From: Micromonospora wenchangensis
GTDB taxonomy: Bacteria; Actinomycetota; Actinomycetes; Mycobacteriales; Micromonosporaceae
Direction: 5' to 3'
NCBI RefSeq assembly: GCF_002210435.1
Contig: NZ_MZMV01000049.1
Location: forward strand, 1 to 52,379
Length of the DNA stretch: 52,379 nt
This document shows positions 25,357 through 33,594 of this stretch, piece after piece. The notes beneath the pieces were generated by a model that was not told the DNA's origin, ran no database searches, and saw only the letters and a program-made list of their open reading frames with translations. Position numbers and translations under genes: made by a program. Positions within the stretch are counted from its first letter, which is position 1; the number at the start of each line of letters is the position of its first letter.

Positions 25357-26121
25357 GTGACGGGGAGACTTCCGCAAGAGACCAGCTTCGCGCCGAGGTA
25401 CTACCTGATCGAGCAGGAACTGAAGTCGCGGATCCGGTCGATGCAACCGCACGAGCCGCTGCCGTCCGAGGCCGCCCTCACGGAGCAGTTCGGGGTGAGC
25501 CGGATGACCGCCCGCGCCGCCGTGCAACGGCTGGTGGCCGAGGGTCTGGTCTACCGACAGGCGGGCCGGGGGACGTTCGTCGCACCGCCGGTGGCGCAGC
25601 GCCGCGCCGACACCCTCGTGCGGTTCAGCAGCGAGATGCGCCGGCAGGGGCGGGTCCCCTCGTCGCGGGTCGTCTCCGCCCGCCTCCGGCCGGCCGAGCC
25701 CGGTGAGGTGAGCCGGCTGCGGCTGGCGGCCGACGCCGAGGTGGTGGCCATCGAGCGGGTGCGCCTGGCCGACGGGGTGCCGGTCGCCCTGGAACAGGCG
25801 ACCTTCCCGCCGCACGTCCGCGACCTGCTGGCCGTCGACCTGACGGACCGGTCGCTGCACGAGACGCTGATCCGCCTCGGTCGGGTGCCGATGCGCGGGT
25901 ACGCCACGGTCGAGGCGCACGCCGCCGGCGAGGACGACTGCCGGCTCCTCGACGTGACCCCCGGCACCGCCCTCCTGGTCGAGAACCGTCTGGTGCTCGA
26001 CCAGGACGACAAACCGCTGGAGCTGACCCAGTCCCGGTACGTCGGCGCGCGGTACTCCCTGGAGGTCGCGTTCTCGGTGGACCACGACAACTCGCAGACG
26101 CGGCCCGGCCCGAAGGCGTAG
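25357..26121 (+). CDS. GntR-family (HutC subfamily) transcriptional regulator
   Basis: A 254-residue regulator. The winged HTH is at ~30-77 (PLPSEAALTEQFGVSRMTARAAVQRL, then VYRQAGRGTFV). The UTRA ligand domain occupies ~90-245 (IERVRLADGVPVALEQATF; LLVENRLVLDQDDKPLELTQSRYVG). UTRA domains usually bind sugar phosphates or related metabolites. It opens the plus-strand accessory region, 38 bases before deoC, and probably controls deoC and perhaps the dehydrogenase operon at 27178. No ribosome-binding site is visible, in line with a leaderless start at the GTG. Confidence 0.93.
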   Translation: MTGRLPQETSFAPRYYLIEQELKSRIRSMQPHEPLPSEAALTEQFGVSRMTARAAVQRLVAEGLVYRQAGRGTFVAPPVAQRRADTLVRFSSEMRRQGRVPSSRVVSARLRPAEPGEVSRLRLAADAEVVAIERVRLADGVPVALEQATFPPHVRDLLAVDLTDRSLHETLIRLGRVPMRGYATVEAHAAGEDDCRLLDVTPGTALLVENRLVLDQDDKPLELTQSRYVGARYSLEVAFSVDHDNSQTRPGPKA

Positions 26122-26159
26122 TGGACCGGCGATCCCGGCCCTGACGAAAGGTGAACACC

Positions 26160-26900
26160 GTGAGTTCAGCCCCCACGCCAGCGAACGTCTCGGTGGACCG
26201 GGTCGCGAAGATGATCGATCACTCGCTGCTGCGGCCCGAACTCACCGTCACGGAGGTGGGTGCCGGCTGCGAGCTGGCCCTGCGCTACGACGTCGCATCG
26301 GTGTGCGTCAAGCCGGCCGACGTCCCGTTCGCCGCCAGCGTGCTGGCCGGCTCGGACGTCATGGTCGGCACCGTCGTCGGCTTTCCGCACGGCAGCAGCA
26401 CCAGCCGGATCAAGGCGGCCGAGACCGCCGCCGCGCTCAGCGACGGCGCCCGCGAGATCGACATGGTGATCAACATCGGATGGCTCCGGCAGTGCCGGGA
26501 CGACGACGTCCTCGCCGACATCGAGGCGGTCGTCCGGGAGGCGACCGACGTCGCCCGGGTGAAGGTGATCCTGGAGAACGCCTACCTGGACACGGACGAG
26601 AAGGTCCGGGGGTGCCTGCTCGCCGTGCAGGCCGGCGCGGACTTCGTCAAGACCTCCACGGGGTTCGCACCCGGCGGCGCGACCCTGGACGACCTGCGTC
26701 TCATGCGGGCGACCGTGCCGCCCGGCGTGGGCGTGAAGGCGGCCGGCGGGGTCCGCACCCTGGACCTGCTGCTGGAGATGGCCGAGATCGGCGTCACCAG
26801 GTTCGGTGCCACCGCCACCGCCGACATCCTCGACGACCTGCGCGCCCGCTCGACGGAAACCGCCGACAATCACGGATGCAATACGCGGCCAACCCGATGA
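26160..26900 (+). CDS. deoC: Deoxyribose-phosphate aldolase
   Basis: A 246-residue class I aldolase that splits 2-deoxyribose 5-phosphate into glyceraldehyde 3-phosphate and acetaldehyde. The Schiff-base lysine is K164 in DFVKTSTGF and the relay lysine is K193 in GVKAAGGVRT; the acidic partner is in REIDMVIN. The GTG at 26160 is favoured by AAAGG eight bases upstream; GTG 26151 is in frame but lies inside that site. No other nucleoside-catabolic genes are beside it; instead it sits with a sugar-type regulator and dehydrogenases. It could therefore handle a non-nucleoside deoxy-sugar phosphate, which is inference. Confidence 0.93.
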   Translation: MSSAPTPANVSVDRVAKMIDHSLLRPELTVTEVGAGCELALRYDVASVCVKPADVPFAASVLAGSDVMVGTVVGFPHGSSTSRIKAAETAAALSDGAREIDMVINIGWLRQCRDDDVLADIEAVVREATDVARVKVILENAYLDTDEKVRGCLLAVQAGADFVKTSTGFAPGGATLDDLRLMRATVPPGVGVKAAGGVRTLDLLLEMAEIGVTRFGATATADILDDLRARSTETADNHGCNTRPTR

Positions 26901-27177
26901 ATACGTGTCGGAAACAATTCGGCACACGATCCGCGGTCCACTAATAGAAGGCAACCGCACGCCCCCGCATTTCCCAGCACAGAAAATGACGGAACCACAT
27001 TAACGCCACCGGCCCCGCGCCGGCATTTCAGCATTCCCGGAACAACGCCCATAAATGTGACCCAGCACACAGCGGGACCGGCTAGCTGCAAATAGAAAGC
27101 CGACCCTACCCTTCATTAAGAAACAGTGGGCGCCGAGTGCCGGCCCATTGTCACAGGAATTCACCTGGGGAGGTTCG
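26901..27177 (+). other. AT-richer intergenic leader with Crp-like site
   Basis: This 277-base gap is clearly lower in GC than its surroundings. It holds a Crp-like site, TGTGACCCAGCACACA (27056-27071), that fits TGTGA-N6-TCACA at nine of ten fixed positions, and a CTAGCTG (27082-27088) that repeats part of the GntR operator. A possible -10 TACCCT lies at 27107-27112 without a good -35. It probably carries the promoter of the four-gene operon that follows. Confidence 0.45.
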
Positions 27178-28299
27178 ATGCAGGCGTATGTCATGTATGG
27201 GCCGGGTGTTCTGGAGTCCACCGAGCAACCCGATCTCATTTATGGCGCAGACGAGATCCTGCTCCGCACGGAATCGGTGTCGATCTGTTCGACCGACGTC
27301 TCGTACTTCCGGGGACACCTCTTCCCCGAAACCTGGCCGATCGTGCCCGGTCACGAGTACGTCGGTGAGGTCGTCGGCATCGGCAGCTCACTCAAGGGAG
27401 TGGTCGAGATCGGGCAGCGGGTCTGCTACTGGGGTCAGACGGACTTCGGCGGCATGGCCGAGTACCGGGCCATCCGACCGATCTTCGGCCACCAGGTCGC
27501 CGCCGAGACGGCGTGGTACACCGAACGGAACTTCTACGACGCCGACCAGTCCGCCGCGGTCCTCGTGCCGGACGCCCTGTCCTGGGACGCCGCCACCATC
27601 ATCGAGCCGTTGACCTCGGTGCTCCGCTCGATCCTGGTCAACCCGCCCCGGCCCGGCGACGTGTGCGTGGTCCTCGGCTGCGGTCCGAGCGCGGTGCTCG
27701 CGACGCAGGTCCTGACCCGCTACGTGGGCGCCCGCTCGGTCACCGTCGTCGACCGTAACGAATACCGCCTGAAGGTCGCGCTGAACTCCGGGGCGTCGCT
27801 GGGGTTCAACACCTCGACGGCGGCCGAGGCGCTGGAGACGTTCGTACGGGAGAACCACGACCAGTACGCGGACTACGTGTTCGACGCGCTGCCCCACGTG
27901 GCCGTCGACGGACACGGCAAGGACGTACGCGAACTGGCCATGGGACTGCTGCGTCCCGGCGGCACCTACGTCGTCTACGGCGCGACCGGCGTACGGCAAC
28001 AGATCAACACCTGGCTCATTCTGGCGAAAGGGCTCAACATCCGGGCCACCCCGTTCGACGTACGCCTCTTTCCGATGGCCCGCTCGGCGCACGTCGCGAA
28101 CATCGCCGTACGGCTTCTCGAATCCGGTCTGGTCGACGCCGCACCGGTGGTCAGCCACCGCATTTCCTTCTATGACCCGCCGGCCGTGGTGGGGGCGTTC
28201 GAGAGCTACGGGCAGGGCGATTCCATGAAGACGTGTCTGCGGCTGTCCCCGCTCGCACACGCCGCCGCCGACACCGGCATGCTCCTCGGAAAAATGTGA
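27178..28299 (+). CDS. Medium-chain zinc-dependent alcohol/polyol dehydrogenase
   Basis: A 373-residue MDR-family oxidoreductase. Catalytic zinc ligands are seen as C37 in SICSTDVSYF and H59-E60 in VPGHEYVGEVVG, with IIEPLTSVLRS near 150 in the usual place. The nucleotide fold reads VVLGCGPSAVLATQVL and SVTVVDRNEYRLKVA, with an Asp favouring NAD(H). The four-cysteine structural zinc lobe is absent. The ATG at 27178 has a strong GGGGAGG site. Its stop shares one base with the MFS start. In this operon it probably oxidises a sugar or polyol, perhaps together with the Gfo/Idh/MocA enzyme. Confidence 0.88.
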   Translation: MQAYVMYGPGVLESTEQPDLIYGADEILLRTESVSICSTDVSYFRGHLFPETWPIVPGHEYVGEVVGIGSSLKGVVEIGQRVCYWGQTDFGGMAEYRAIRPIFGHQVAAETAWYTERNFYDADQSAAVLVPDALSWDAATIIEPLTSVLRSILVNPPRPGDVCVVLGCGPSAVLATQVLTRYVGARSVTVVDRNEYRLKVALNSGASLGFNTSTAAEALETFVRENHDQYADYVFDALPHVAVDGHGKDVRELAMGLLRPGGTYVVYGATGVRQQINTWLILAKGLNIRATPFDVRLFPMARSAHVANIAVRLLESGLVDAAPVVSHRISFYDPPAVVGAFESYGQGDSMKTCLRLSPLAHAAADTGMLLGKM

Positions 28300-29501
28300 T
28301 GAAATCCGAGGCCGCCTACACCCGCGACCGGGTCACCTGGCTGGCGTTCGCCATCCTGGCCGTCTACGCCTACGTGCTGTACGCCCTCGGGCCGATGCTG
28401 ACCCTGCTGCGCCGGGACCTGGATCTCCCGTACGCGATGATCGGTGTCCATTCCACGGTGTTCGCCGCAGGCGTGCTGGTTCCCGGCCTGCTCTTCGGCC
28501 GGCTGGTGGCCACGTTCGGCAGGCGACGGCTGCTCTGGGCGGCCTCGGCTGCCGTCGCCGCCGGCGCGGTCGCCCTGGCGGTGGGCCGTACCCCCGTCGT
28601 CACCCTCCCGGCCACGGCGGTGCTCGGGGTCGGCGGGGTCTTCCTCCAGATCATGGCACTCGCCCTGCTCGCCGACCGGCACGGTCCACGGCGGGACCGG
28701 TCGCTCGTGGAGGCCAACGCCGGCGCCAGCGCCGCCGCCGTACTCGCCCCGCTCCTCGTCGGCGCCCTCGACGCCGCCGGGGCGAGTTGGCAGGTCAGCC
28801 TCGCCCTGCCGGTCATCGCGCTGCTGGCGCTGCGGGTCGGATACCGCACGGAGTCCCTCGCCGACGCGCCTCCCGGCTCCGCACCCCGCCGGGCCGGCGG
28901 CCGGACGCCGCTGCCCCGCACGTTCTGGCTGATGTGCGCCGTCTGCGGTCTGGTGGTCGGTGCGGAGTTCTGCGTCGTCTTCTTCGGCGCCTCCCTGCTC
29001 CGCCAGGTCGCCGGGGTCGGCACCGGTACCGCCGCGGCGGTGATGACCGTGTTCGCGGTCGGGGAACTCGTCGGCCGGCTCACCGGCAGCCGACTCACCT
29101 CCCGACCGGGCCGGACCCGACACGTCCTCTTCGCCACCCTGGGCGTCAGCGCCGTGGCGTTCGTCGCGCTCTGGGCGTCGCCGAGCCTCGTGCCGATGGT
29201 CGTGGCCCTGCTGCTGCTCGGCCTCGGCATGGCCAACCTGTTTCCCCTGGCGCTGTCCCTGGCCGTCGGGACCGTACCCGACCGCAGCGACGACGCGACC
29301 GCGCGGACCCAACTCGTCGTCGGTGTGGGCATCATGCTCGCGCCGCTGCTGCTCGGTACGCTCGCGGACCGGCTGGGCGTCCGGCTGGCCTTCGGCGTCG
29401 ACCTGGCCCTGCTCGCCGCGGCGGGACTCCTGCTCCTGCTCGCCCGGGACCCACGGCGACCCGCCCGCACCGGCGTCGACCAGCAGTTGGTGGCCCGGTG
29501 A
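28299..29501 (+). CDS. MFS transporter
   Basis: A 400-residue inner-membrane transporter with about 12 hydrophobic helices (first at ~13-33, VTWLAFAILAVYAYVLYALGP). The loop 2-3 motif is GRLVATFGRRRLL near residue 68, and a related GRLTGSRLTSRPGR is in the second half. A short Pro/Arg-rich cytoplasmic loop (~195-212) divides the halves. Overlap with neighbours on both sides (TGATG and GTGA) shows it belongs to the operon; uptake of the substrate of the next gene or export of a product are both possible. Confidence 0.9.
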   Translation: MKSEAAYTRDRVTWLAFAILAVYAYVLYALGPMLTLLRRDLDLPYAMIGVHSTVFAAGVLVPGLLFGRLVATFGRRRLLWAASAAVAAGAVALAVGRTPVVTLPATAVLGVGGVFLQIMALALLADRHGPRRDRSLVEANAGASAAAVLAPLLVGALDAAGASWQVSLALPVIALLALRVGYRTESLADAPPGSAPRRAGGRTPLPRTFWLMCAVCGLVVGAEFCVVFFGASLLRQVAGVGTGTAAAVMTVFAVGELVGRLTGSRLTSRPGRTRHVLFATLGVSAVAFVALWASPSLVPMVVALLLLGLGMANLFPLALSLAVGTVPDRSDDATARTQLVVGVGIMLAPLLLGTLADRLGVRLAFGVDLALLAAAGLLLLLARDPRRPARTGVDQQLVAR

Positions 29502-30784
29502 TCGCCGACATCGACGGGACCGCCGCCGCGGTCACCGCCGCCACCGACATGCTGCGCGGCAATCGTCGCACCGGCTACTCCGCCGGCGCCGGGCACGAAT
29601 TCCAGTTCACCTGCCCGTCACCGGACACGTACCCGTTCCAGTGGGCGTGGGACAGCGCCTTCCACGCGATCGCGCTGTCCCACGTCGACCCGGGCCGGGC
29701 GCAGGCCGAACTCGACTCGTTGCTCACCGCGGTGAGCCCGGAGGGATTCCTGCCGCACATGCTGCTGTGGCAGGACGACCTGCGGCCCCGCGCCGTCGAG
29801 GACTTCCGCATCCGGGTGACCGGCTGGACCTCGGCGACCCTCGCGCCGCCGGTGCTCGCCCGGGGCGTGGAACGGGTGTTCCTCGCCACCGGCGACCGGG
29901 ACTGGCTGGCCGGCGTCCTGCCCCGCACGGTGGCGTTCTACGAGTGGCTGCGTTCCCACCGCAGCAGTCCGCACACCGGCCTGCTGCTCACCTACCAGCC
30001 CGACGAGTCCGGCCTCGACGCGAGCCCCAAGTACGACGAGGCGATCGGGCTCACCGTCACCACCGGGGACGTGGCACCGCACTGGCACGACGCGATGCGC
30101 AGGTTGCTCGACTCGTACGCGACGGCCACCGGCGGGGCGGATCTTCTCGCGGCCCGCCGGTTCGTCTGGCACGACGTGCTGTTCAACAGCATCTACGCCG
30201 ACGGGCTCCGGGCGGCGGCCCGGCTGTGCCGGCAGTCCCCGAGGGCCGGGCGGGTGGCCGACGTGTTCGACAACCGCGCGCGCGCCATCACCGCGGCCCT
30301 GCACCGGCACTGCTGGGACGAGGAACGGGGGGTGTTCTGGGACCTCGACGTGGTGCGCGGCACACCGGTGCGGGTCCTGACCGTCAGCAGTCTGTTCCCA
30401 CTGATCCTCGAGGACCTCCCCGCCCCGACGGCCCGCCGCCTGGTCGAGGAGCACCTGCTCAACGAGCGGGAGTTCTGGACGGCCTTCCCGGTGCCGAGCG
30501 TGGCGGTCGACGAACCGACGTTCGACCCGGACTTCCGGACCGGAGCGATCTTCCGGGGTTCGAGCTGGGTCAACCTGAACTGGTTCCTGCACGACGGGCT
30601 GCTCAGGCACGGCTACCGGAGAGTCGCCGAGGTGATCGCCCGGCGCACCGTGGAGATGACCGCCCGGTCCGGGATGCGGGAGTGCTACGGCCCGTTCGAC
30701 GGGGTCGGGCACGCCGCCCGGCAGTTCGGCTGGAGCAGCCTCGTCATCGACCTGGTCGCCGGCATGGAGGGGGAGCGGCAGTGA
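29498..30784 (+). CDS. GH63-like (alpha/alpha)6 glycoside hydrolase
   Basis: A 428-residue intracellular glycosidase; there is no signal peptide. It matches the mannosylglycerate/glucosylglycerate hydrolase-like branch of family GH63: YPFQWAWDSAFHAIAL near residue 47, DESGLDASPKYD near 170, GVFWDLD near 284, SSWVNLNWFLHDGLLRHGY near 355 and ECYGPFDG with FGWSSLVIDL at the end. The Asp of DESGLDASP and the Glu of RECYGPFDG are the likely catalytic pair by analogy. The substrate would be a small glycoside brought in by the MFS protein. The GTG overlaps the MFS stop by four bases. Confidence 0.85.
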   Translation: MIADIDGTAAAVTAATDMLRGNRRTGYSAGAGHEFQFTCPSPDTYPFQWAWDSAFHAIALSHVDPGRAQAELDSLLTAVSPEGFLPHMLLWQDDLRPRAVEDFRIRVTGWTSATLAPPVLARGVERVFLATGDRDWLAGVLPRTVAFYEWLRSHRSSPHTGLLLTYQPDESGLDASPKYDEAIGLTVTTGDVAPHWHDAMRRLLDSYATATGGADLLAARRFVWHDVLFNSIYADGLRAAARLCRQSPRAGRVADVFDNRARAITAALHRHCWDEERGVFWDLDVVRGTPVRVLTVSSLFPLILEDLPAPTARRLVEEHLLNEREFWTAFPVPSVAVDEPTFDPDFRTGAIFRGSSWVNLNWFLHDGLLRHGYRRVAEVIARRTVEMTARSGMRECYGPFDGVGHAARQFGWSSLVIDLVAGMEGERQ

Positions 30785-31797
30785 CCGTCCGGTGGGGCTT
30801 CCTCGGGGCCGGCTCGATCGCCCACTCCAGCGTGGGGCCGGCCGTGCGGGCGGCGGTCGGCCACACCCTGCACGCCGTCGCGGCCAGGGACGAACGGCGA
30901 GCCGCCGTTCTGCGGCCGGCCCGGGTCTACCGCCACTACGAACAGCTCCTGTCCGATCCCGACGTGGACGCGGTCTACGTCTGCCTGCACAACCGGGCGC
31001 ACGTGACCCAGGTCCGGGCGGCACTGCGGCACGGCAAGCACGTCCTGTGCGAGAAGCCCCTCGGGCTGACCGCCGTCGAGGTCGCCGCGATGACCAGCGA
31101 GGCGACGGCCGCGCGACGCGTGCTCGTCGAGGCGGCCTGGAACCGGTGGCATCCCCGGACCAGGACGGTGGAGACGCTGCTCGCCGCCGGCGAGGTCGGT
31201 CGCGTCCAACGGGTCGTCGCCCGGTTCCACGGTGCGTCCCCGACGCCGGGGAACTACCGACGCCAGGCCGCCCTGGGCGGTGGCGCGCTGTGGGACGTCG
31301 GTTGTTACGCCGTCGCCGGGGCGCTGTCGGCGCTGGGCTGGCGGCAACCGACGGAGGTCAGCGCCACGGCGGTCCGGTGGGACGACGGCGACGCCGACGT
31401 CACCACCCGGGCGCGGCTGACCTTCGGCACCGGCACGACGGTGGACGTCGTCGCGGCGCTGGACGGCGGCGACGACCAGCTCCTCGAGGTGCACGGTGAG
31501 GCAGGTGTGCTGCGGCTGCCCCATCCGGCGTTCACCGCGGGCGCCGCGCCCGCCACGGCGCTCCTGACACCGCGCGGCGCGGCCACCCGGGTGTTCGACT
31601 ACCCGGCCACCGACCCGTACCGCCTCATGGTCGAGGCGTTCGGCGCGGCGGTCCGGGGTGAGGGCACCTGGCTCGTGTCCCTCGCCGAGTCGGCGGCGGT
31701 CGCACGGACGCTCGACGCGATCCGGGCGGCCCTGGCCGTCCCGGACCGGGTACCGGGCGCAGGCGTGTCCCCCCGTCCCGGCGCGGGCCGGCCCTAG
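30781..31797 (+). CDS. Gfo/Idh/MocA family oxidoreductase
   Basis: A 338-residue NAD(P)-dependent sugar or cyclitol dehydrogenase. The Rossmann part begins at once (RWGFLGAGSIAHSSVGPAV), with YVCLHNRAHVTQVRAAL near 66 and the catalytic lysine in HVLCEKPLGLTA near 93. The C-terminal substrate domain contains GGALWDVGCYAVAGAL near 175, where a His or Asp usually helps catalysis (Asp-Val-Gly-Cys-Tyr here). It starts at a GTG overlapping the glycosidase stop, and ends the four-gene operon. Its pairing with a glycosidase and a zinc dehydrogenase suggests glycoside oxidation steps. Confidence 0.9.
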   Translation: MTVRWGFLGAGSIAHSSVGPAVRAAVGHTLHAVAARDERRAAVLRPARVYRHYEQLLSDPDVDAVYVCLHNRAHVTQVRAALRHGKHVLCEKPLGLTAVEVAAMTSEATAARRVLVEAAWNRWHPRTRTVETLLAAGEVGRVQRVVARFHGASPTPGNYRRQAALGGGALWDVGCYAVAGALSALGWRQPTEVSATAVRWDDGDADVTTRARLTFGTGTTVDVVAALDGGDDQLLEVHGEAGVLRLPHPAFTAGAAPATALLTPRGAATRVFDYPATDPYRLMVEAFGAAVRGEGTWLVSLAESAAVARTLDAIRAALAVPDRVPGAGVSPRPGAGRP

Positions 31798-31929
31798 GGC
31801 GACGCCGGCCGGCCTTCGGGGCCCGGCGGAGCACGACGCACCCGAGCCTCCGGACCGGCCGACGGAGCCGCCGGCGGTGCGGACGCGAGGAGGATCGGCG
31901 GTCTCCAACCCTGGGCGATGTCACCCCCG

Positions 31930-31955
31930 TCGATTAGAATGTATGTACTAATCGA
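31930..31955. promoter_or_regulatory. AT-rich dyad overlapping a promoter
   Basis: TCGATTAG (31930-31937) and CTAATCGA (31948-31955) form a perfect 8-base inverted repeat around AATGTATGTA. The element is AT-rich in a GC-rich setting and contains -10-like TAGAAT (31935-31940), 38 bases before the GTG at 31979. It looks like an operator for a TetR- or MarR-type dimer encoded elsewhere. Confidence 0.55.
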
Positions 31956-31978
31956 GTTCCTGACCTGGGAGGACGCTC

Positions 31979-32623
31979 GTGACTACGCCCGTCAACGCCC
32001 CCCTCACGCCGTACGCCACCCTCCTCGGTTTCACGCGGTACGTCGACCGCACCGGGCCCACCAAGGCAAGCTTCGTCGGCGGGCTGCGCAAGCAGCGGGC
32101 CAGCCGGCACGGCTTCAACCCGCACGGCCAGTTCGTCAAGGCGCTCAAGGCCGACATCGCCTTCCACACCGGCGGCACCCACCTGGCCGGGGTGGCCGAC
32201 CTGGTCAAGCCGCGCTGGCGTCCGCTCTACCAGGCACTGACGCCCGGCGCGACGGCGTGGCTGGAGTCGCTCGGCGAGCCGGCCGGCGTCGACCTGGCGC
32301 AGACCCGCGACGCCCTCGCGATGCTCGGCGACCTGCCCGTCAAGATCAACCCCCACTTCGGCGTCCGGTACGCCGACGGCCACGCCGAGGCGGTGCGGCT
32401 GCACTTCGACGAGACCCCGCCGAGCGAGGAGGCGGCCCTGGCCACCCTGCACCTGATGGCCCGGCACATGGACGCGGTGCTGCCGCACGCCGAGCCGGTC
32501 CTGGTCGACGTGCGGCGGGGGGTGGCCCACCGGACGCCCGAGCACGTCAAGCCGGCGCAGGTCGAGCAGTGGCTGGCCGGCGAGGCGGCCGCCTTCCGGG
32601 CCATCTGGTCCACCGCCGCCTGA
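31979..32623 (+). CDS. Conserved actinomycete protein of unknown function (214 aa)
   Basis: I do not recognise a named family. The protein is soluble, with KASFVGGLRKQRASRHGFNPHGQFVKALKADI near residue 30, KINPHFGVRYADG near 122 and a helical C-terminus (EEAALATLHLMARHMDAVL). The order of well-formed blocks and typical codon use indicate a real conserved protein. GGGAGGA five bases before the GTG supports this start. It has its own promoter region with an AT-rich dyad and is followed by a strong hairpin, so it is a single-gene unit between two operons. Confidence 0.8.
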   Translation: MTTPVNAPLTPYATLLGFTRYVDRTGPTKASFVGGLRKQRASRHGFNPHGQFVKALKADIAFHTGGTHLAGVADLVKPRWRPLYQALTPGATAWLESLGEPAGVDLAQTRDALAMLGDLPVKINPHFGVRYADGHAEAVRLHFDETPPSEEAALATLHLMARHMDAVLPHAEPVLVDVRRGVAHRTPEHVKPAQVEQWLAGEAAAFRAIWSTAA

Positions 32624-32672
32624 CCGCACTTCCGGCACATCCACTTATCCATTGACCTGCATAACTGTTTAA

Positions 32673-32708
32673 GACAGATCGGACGGCAGCGTCGCCGTCC
32701 GATCTGTC
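32673..32708 (+). terminator. Strong hairpin terminator
   Basis: A perfect 15-base-pair stem, GACAGATCGGACGGC / GCCGTCCGATCTGTC, with a 6-base loop, 50 bases after the 214-residue gene. It separates that gene from the operon beginning at 32851. A CTTTT follows at a short distance (32721-32725). Confidence 0.85.
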
Positions 32709-32850
32709 CGTCGTTGCAGACTTTTCCAAAGACCGTTCCGATCACCATGAGAGCCGACGCCGACCGTAGAGTGTTGCGGAAATCATGTTCATCTACCTCG
32801 ATGTGTAATGGCGCAGGGAAGCACCAGTTCGATCGGAGGTGGAATTCCCG

Positions 32851-33594
32851 ATGAGTGACGTCCGGTTCCGCTACTTCGCCGGGGCAGAATCGATCCCCCC
32901 TGATTTCGTCCACCGAATACGCACCGACCTGGCCCGGTCGATGCCCCGGCACCGGGTGGCCGACTACCTGACCACCAAGCAGCACATCCTGCGGGAGAGC
33001 CACCACCTCGTCGCGGCCGAGACGGCCCACGGGTGCGTCGGGCTCGTCGCCGCCACCGAACGCGACCCCGACGAGCGGCCCTTCACCTACGTCGAGACCC
33101 TGCTGGTCGCCGAGGAACACCACGGGGGAACCGTCGCCTTCGGTCTGGTCTCCCGGCTGTTCCGCGAAATCACCCGCCGCCACGGCGATTTTCCGGAACT
33201 GGTGGCGATGAAGACCTACACGCCGAAGGCGTACACGGTGATGCGCCGGTTCACCGTCCACGACGACATCCGCTGCTATCCCCGCCTCGACGGTTCCGAC
33301 CCCGACGAGGTGCGCCGGCTGGCCGCCCGGGTGGCCGCCCGACTGTCACCGGAGTGCCGGTTCGATCCCCGTACCGGGGTGGTCGTGCACGGCGGCGGCA
33401 CGGTCGGCAGCGACTTCTGGCGGTACCGGCCACGCTCCGGAAACCGGCACGTCGACGAATTCTTCGCCACCGAGGTCGGCGAGTTCGACCGGGTGCTGTG
33501 CCTGGTGCACGCCCCGACCCCGGCCGCCCGGGCGGCACTGGCCGCGGCGCTGCGCATCACCCCGAATCCGGCACCCCGACAGGAGATCGCGTGA
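32851..33594 (+). CDS. Acetyltransferase-like (GNAT-fold candidate) protein
   Basis: A 247-residue protein. The first ~150 residues look like a GNAT fold: HHLVAAETAHGCVGLVAATE near residue 52, YVETLLVAEEHHGGTVAFGLVSRLFREI near 75 where the acyl-CoA loop would be, and MKTYTPKAYTVMRRFTVHDD near 115. The usual RxxGxG/A is not clear (EEHHGGTVA is in its place), so catalytic acetylation is uncertain. The last ~90 residues are extra and unassigned. The ATG at 32851 follows GGAGGTGG. Its stop overlaps the next start (GTGA), which makes it the first gene of a coupled three-gene operon. Confidence 0.7.
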   Translation: MSDVRFRYFAGAESIPPDFVHRIRTDLARSMPRHRVADYLTTKQHILRESHHLVAAETAHGCVGLVAATERDPDERPFTYVETLLVAEEHHGGTVAFGLVSRLFREITRRHGDFPELVAMKTYTPKAYTVMRRFTVHDDIRCYPRLDGSDPDEVRRLAARVAARLSPECRFDPRTGVVVHGGGTVGSDFWRYRPRSGNRHVDEFFATEVGEFDRVLCLVHAPTPAARAALAAALRITPNPAPRQEIA

